A stretch of DNA of 64,000 nucleotides from Aphidius gifuensis (taxonomy: Eukaryota > Arthropoda > Insecta > Hymenoptera > Braconidae). The stretch covers positions 18,234,963 through 18,298,962 of the forward strand of contig NC_057792.1 of the NCBI RefSeq assembly GCF_014905175.1. The letters are read 5' to 3'. A program made the translations under genes and the position numbers. The notes under the pieces were generated by a model that saw only the letters and a program-made list of their open reading frames with translations, ran no database searches and was not told the origin of the DNA. Positions 61,191 to 64,000 of the stretch are shown piece by piece (within the stretch, counting starts at the first letter, position 1; each line of letters begins with the position of its first letter).

Positions 61191-61860
61191 ATGTTTTGTC
61201 AAAGATTAATCACTAAATTAACACTGACATTATTGATAGGTACAACTTTAATAATAGGTGACAAAATTGAAGAAAATTTATTATTTCCTTTTCATCGTGC
61301 ATTTTGTGATAATTTTATTCATGCAATTGTTGCATTATTTTCCTGGACATTGATAATCGTTTTATCAAATGCTTCAATTATCAATAATATCAATGACATT
61401 TTTCTATGTACATTGTTATCATCATTAATTGACCTGGATCATTTTATTGCTGCTAAAAGTTTAACATTAAATGTAATTATAAAAAAAAAATATATTTATA
61501 ATTTTAAATCACACATATTATTTTTATTTTTTATAGAATGCAATTCGTTTGGATAAACGACCATTTTTACATTCAACAACAATACCAATTTTAATTTGGG
61601 CATTATTATTATTTATTTCACATATATTAAAAAGTACACAAATAAATAATTATGCATGGATTATATTGACAAGTTTTTTAACACATCATATACGTGATGG
61701 AGCAAGACGTGGTTTATGGTTTGCTCCAATTGGATCAACAAAGCCAATTCCTTATCATGTTTACATCTTGACAAGTATTTTTCTTCCATATATTATTTAT
61801 TATTTATTATCAGTATCAAAAAATTATATTACTATCAATCAATTACGATTACCCATATGA
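61191..61860 (+). CDS. TMEM267: TMEM267 homologue
   Basis: Two exons, 61191-61472 and 61537-61860, 201 residues (human about 215). Multi-pass membrane protein with hydrophobic helices and the family's conserved His/Asp motifs: FHRAFCDNFIHAIVALFSW, LSSLIDLDHFIAAKSLTL, KRPFLHSTTIPI, and TSFLTHHIRDGARRGLWFAP with PIPYHVYI after it. These match human TMEM267 blocks (IDVDHFFLAGS, RRPFLHCST, SHHIRDGIRHGLW). The conserved histidines and aspartates in membrane-adjacent segments recall metal-dependent integral membrane hydrolases such as the YdjM/LexA-induced family, but the biochemical role is unknown. An acceptor-like TTATAG just before the ATG suggests a 5' UTR intron. Confidence 0.92.
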
Positions 61861-62520
61861 ATTTATCAGCTAAATTAAAGCAGAAAAAAAATACAAAACA
61901 AAGTACAAAAAACACCTGGATATAATATAATACTAGTCGTGATGAATATGATGATGATGATGATGATAATAATAATATAAATAACAACAACAATAACAAT
62001 GATTAAATAAAAATAAAAAAAAAGAATCAAGTTAATATATATAGATGCCAGCAGGTGAAGAAGTCTCTTATCAAAGTTAATAATCAATGTCAACAGCTAT
62101 ATTATTAAGCTTGATGTTGAAATGGTTGAAATACACCTACAACACCTACAACACTAACACAATAATATTTCTTATCTTTTGAGCACATGAATCATCGTAA
62201 TTATCAATTTATTTGTTTTATAAAATATGTCCAGGTTGTGTTTAATTGAGTATGTAGTTTTTTCTTTTTTTTTTTTTCTTACAATTGACATGTGTTAGCA
62301 TCAAGTAACTATATTTTATATATATATTTATATTGATAAATGAACAGCTCATTAAACTGATAGAAAAAGTGACCGTGAGAAATTGAATTAAAGATATAAA
62401 TCATGCGAGACTTTGTGCTTGATAATATATATTTTATCAATTTACAATAAATTGTATCATCATCAAGTTATTTTTATTTTAAACTATTAATTTATCAATT
62501 TGGATTTTTTTTATTTTACA
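61861..62520. other. Gap between TMEM267 and small membrane-protein gene
   Basis: 660 bp, AT-rich. A GAT-type microsatellite lies at about 61938-61970. No coding exon seen; the part after 62300 probably includes the 5' UTR of the next gene. Confidence 0.5.
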
Positions 62521-63001
62521 ATGGTAAGTTTAAATTATTATTACATAATTAGCATTGATAAATAAATTATTATTTCAACAGGATAATTCATTGGAATCAA
62601 TTCAATTGCAAATATATATTGGTGGTGGAATTGGGCTATTTTGTATTTTACTTTTATTTATACTCGTCATTGTGTTATTTGTAAAAATTAATCATTTAAA
62701 AAATGATAGGTGAGTCATTTTGTTTTATTGATTATTATAAATTAAAATGTGAATAATGTAAATTTAAAAATAATTATTATGTAGATCCAATCAATTGGTT
62801 AGCCAAAGAAACATGATGGCTGATTTTTGTTATACAAATCCAACAATTGTACCTGGTGAAGAATTATCAAGACGTGGATTTTCAATGTACGATGGAAGAA
62901 TTGACATAACAAGTGATACAACAACATCACCATCAATGATACAAAAAAATAATCATGAATATGGTGTTTATCGACATGAAGAATCACGATCACAATTTTA
63001 A
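62521..63001 (+). CDS. 115-residue single-pass membrane protein, unknown family
   Basis: Three coding exons: 62521-62523 (the ATG alone, followed by GTAAGT), 62582-62709 and 62785-63001. The protein has a short extracellular or lumenal N-terminus (MDNSLESIQLQIYIGGG), one strong transmembrane helix (IGLFCILLLFILVIVLFV, about residues 17-36), a Lys/Arg-flanked stop-transfer, and an 75-residue polar tail with tyrosine motifs (CYTNPTIVPGEEL, FSMYDG, YGVY) ending EESRSQF. Topology is probably type III. The phase and consensus splice sites support it as a real gene. No family is recognised; the tail could be a docking region. An upstream exon and a larger ectodomain cannot be excluded because the first exon is defined only by its ATG. 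Confidence 0.65.
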
Positions 63002-64000
63002 ATATATTTTTTTATATATATTTATTCACGTGGTTAAATATGCAAGAAAAAATATTTAAATAATCAAATACATATATATTTATTAATTACATAATCATAT
63101 TTTTTTAAAGAATATTTTTTAACACCTCATGTTGAGCTTATATATATATATTTAGTGTTATAAAATCAGTGATGAGACAGTGTTATGTAGAAAGAACAAG
63201 AGCCTGGAATATTTTGTAATTGGTATAAAATCATGGTGCAAACACATTGGTGAAGATATAGCCAGAGGGTTGGTGGGTGGTGTTACGTGCCGTAACCCTG
63301 GTTACCAAAAGTGAACAACGCTATTATAGTGTGTGTTTAAAAAACCTCTTTTTCTCTATCATTTTGTACACGCATATATCTGTAAATAATCATTATGTAA
63401 TATCTAACATTTGATATAAATATAAAAAATTCACAGCAACTTAAAACAAATCGAAATAACAAAAAAAAAGAAAGGACAAATCAAATTATTGTTATTGTTA
63501 TTTATGAATTCAATTATTTCGATTGTTGGTAAAGCTTATAATCTCAAGCTATTACTCCGGCTTTTCTGGTAAATCCCCTTATGTTAAACCAACAATAGCT
63601 GCCACAATGCAACGATATTTCTTTAGTGCACGCAACTTGTCAAGTGTTTATACTGCTATATCATCCCTTTAATTTTTTTTTATTTGTTCACATTTATGTT
63701 TATTAAATTTATAATTTTTATAAATATATATTTATTGTTATTAAAACAATGTGAAACAATTTTTTTTCATTATTAATTTATCTTTAATATATAACAGTTG
63801 AAATTTTATTTTAATTGTTAAATTTTAATATTTTAGATTAATTTTTAATTAAAATCTTATAAGAAAATTATTTTGGCATTTAAAAAATATTAAATTTCCC
63901 ATTTTTTTTGTCTTTTCTTTTTGTCCAACTTTGATGTATGTTATTTTTATTTTATTGTCAATATATAATAATCTTGTATATAAGAAGAAAAAAAAAATAG
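63002..64000. other. Intergenic to window end, with GC-balanced island
   Basis: After an AT-rich 3' region, 63170-63320 and 63510-63660 are clearly less AT-rich. The first island contains the palindrome at 63292-63305; the second is flanked by a 9-bp inverted repeat ATTGTTGGT (63521-63529) / ACCAACAAT (63587-63595). This may be the promoter or a noncoding exon of a gene beyond the window. Confidence 0.4.
63292..63305. promoter_or_regulatory. X-box-like palindrome
   Basis: GTAACCCTGGTTAC is two perfect inverted 6-bp arms around CT, close to the RFX X-box consensus GTNRCC-NN-RGYAAC (one arm position differs). In animals such sites regulate ciliary genes through RFX factors. Confidence 0.4.

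Noticed and set aside
1..64000. Prokaryote-like systems, integrated viral genes or polydnavirus segments
   Set aside because: Every sizeable conserved ORF is a spliced or single-exon insect host gene; no integrase, capsid, polymerase, CRISPR or restriction genes were seen.

Overview
The window is nuclear DNA of an insect. Overall it is very AT-rich, its genes are split by mostly short AT-rich GT-AG introns, coding regions carry many Asn, Ser, Thr, Gln and Asp runs, and there is a Dicer-2-type dicer, a class known from arthropods. A hymenopteran such as a parasitoid wasp would fit, but this is inference; no phylogeny was run. I saw no rRNA, tRNA, CRISPR array, intact transposon or viral insertion. 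Gene models were built by hand from reading frame, splice phase and family resemblance.

Layout, left to right: a ZCCHC14-like SAM/CCHC zinc-knuckle protein (+, 983-4735); the Na+/K+-ATPase beta subunit nervana (+, 6610-10617) with a 2.8-kb first intron; multiplexin, a collagen XV/XVIII with endostatin (-, 13411-16914, first exon not found); the tRNA A37 isopentenyltransferase TRIT1 (-, 17664-20063); the transcription elongation factor IWS1 (+, 20775-23433), divergent from TRIT1; the SMN-complex protein Gemin8 (-, 23598-24390), convergent with IWS1; the Rab GEF DENND6 (+, 25655-27687); an intronless Dicer-2 (-, 28200-33332); and a THAP zinc-finger gene (+, 33909-35112), divergent from Dicer-2 and followed by a candidate small membrane-protein gene.

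The second half holds the sleep/clock-output gene wide awake (+, 36767-46187) with two alternative N-termini and one GC-AG intron; a secreted animal haem peroxidase (+, 48311-51718); prominin (+, 53404-59122) with a 24-nt microexon; TMEM267 (+, 61191-61860); and a 115-residue single-pass membrane protein of unknown function (+, 62521-63001).

The genes are mostly unrelated housekeeping, neuronal and matrix functions and do not form one pathway. The best leads are not a new system but local novelties: recent in-frame tandem duplications in TRIT1, Gemin8 and the THAP gene, an intronless Dicer-2, dual wide awake N-termini with an overlapping uORF, two coding-like stretches in intergenic DNA (35.2-35.5 kb and 59.9-60.4 kb), and promoter palindromes near 48.1, 61.0 and 63.3 kb.
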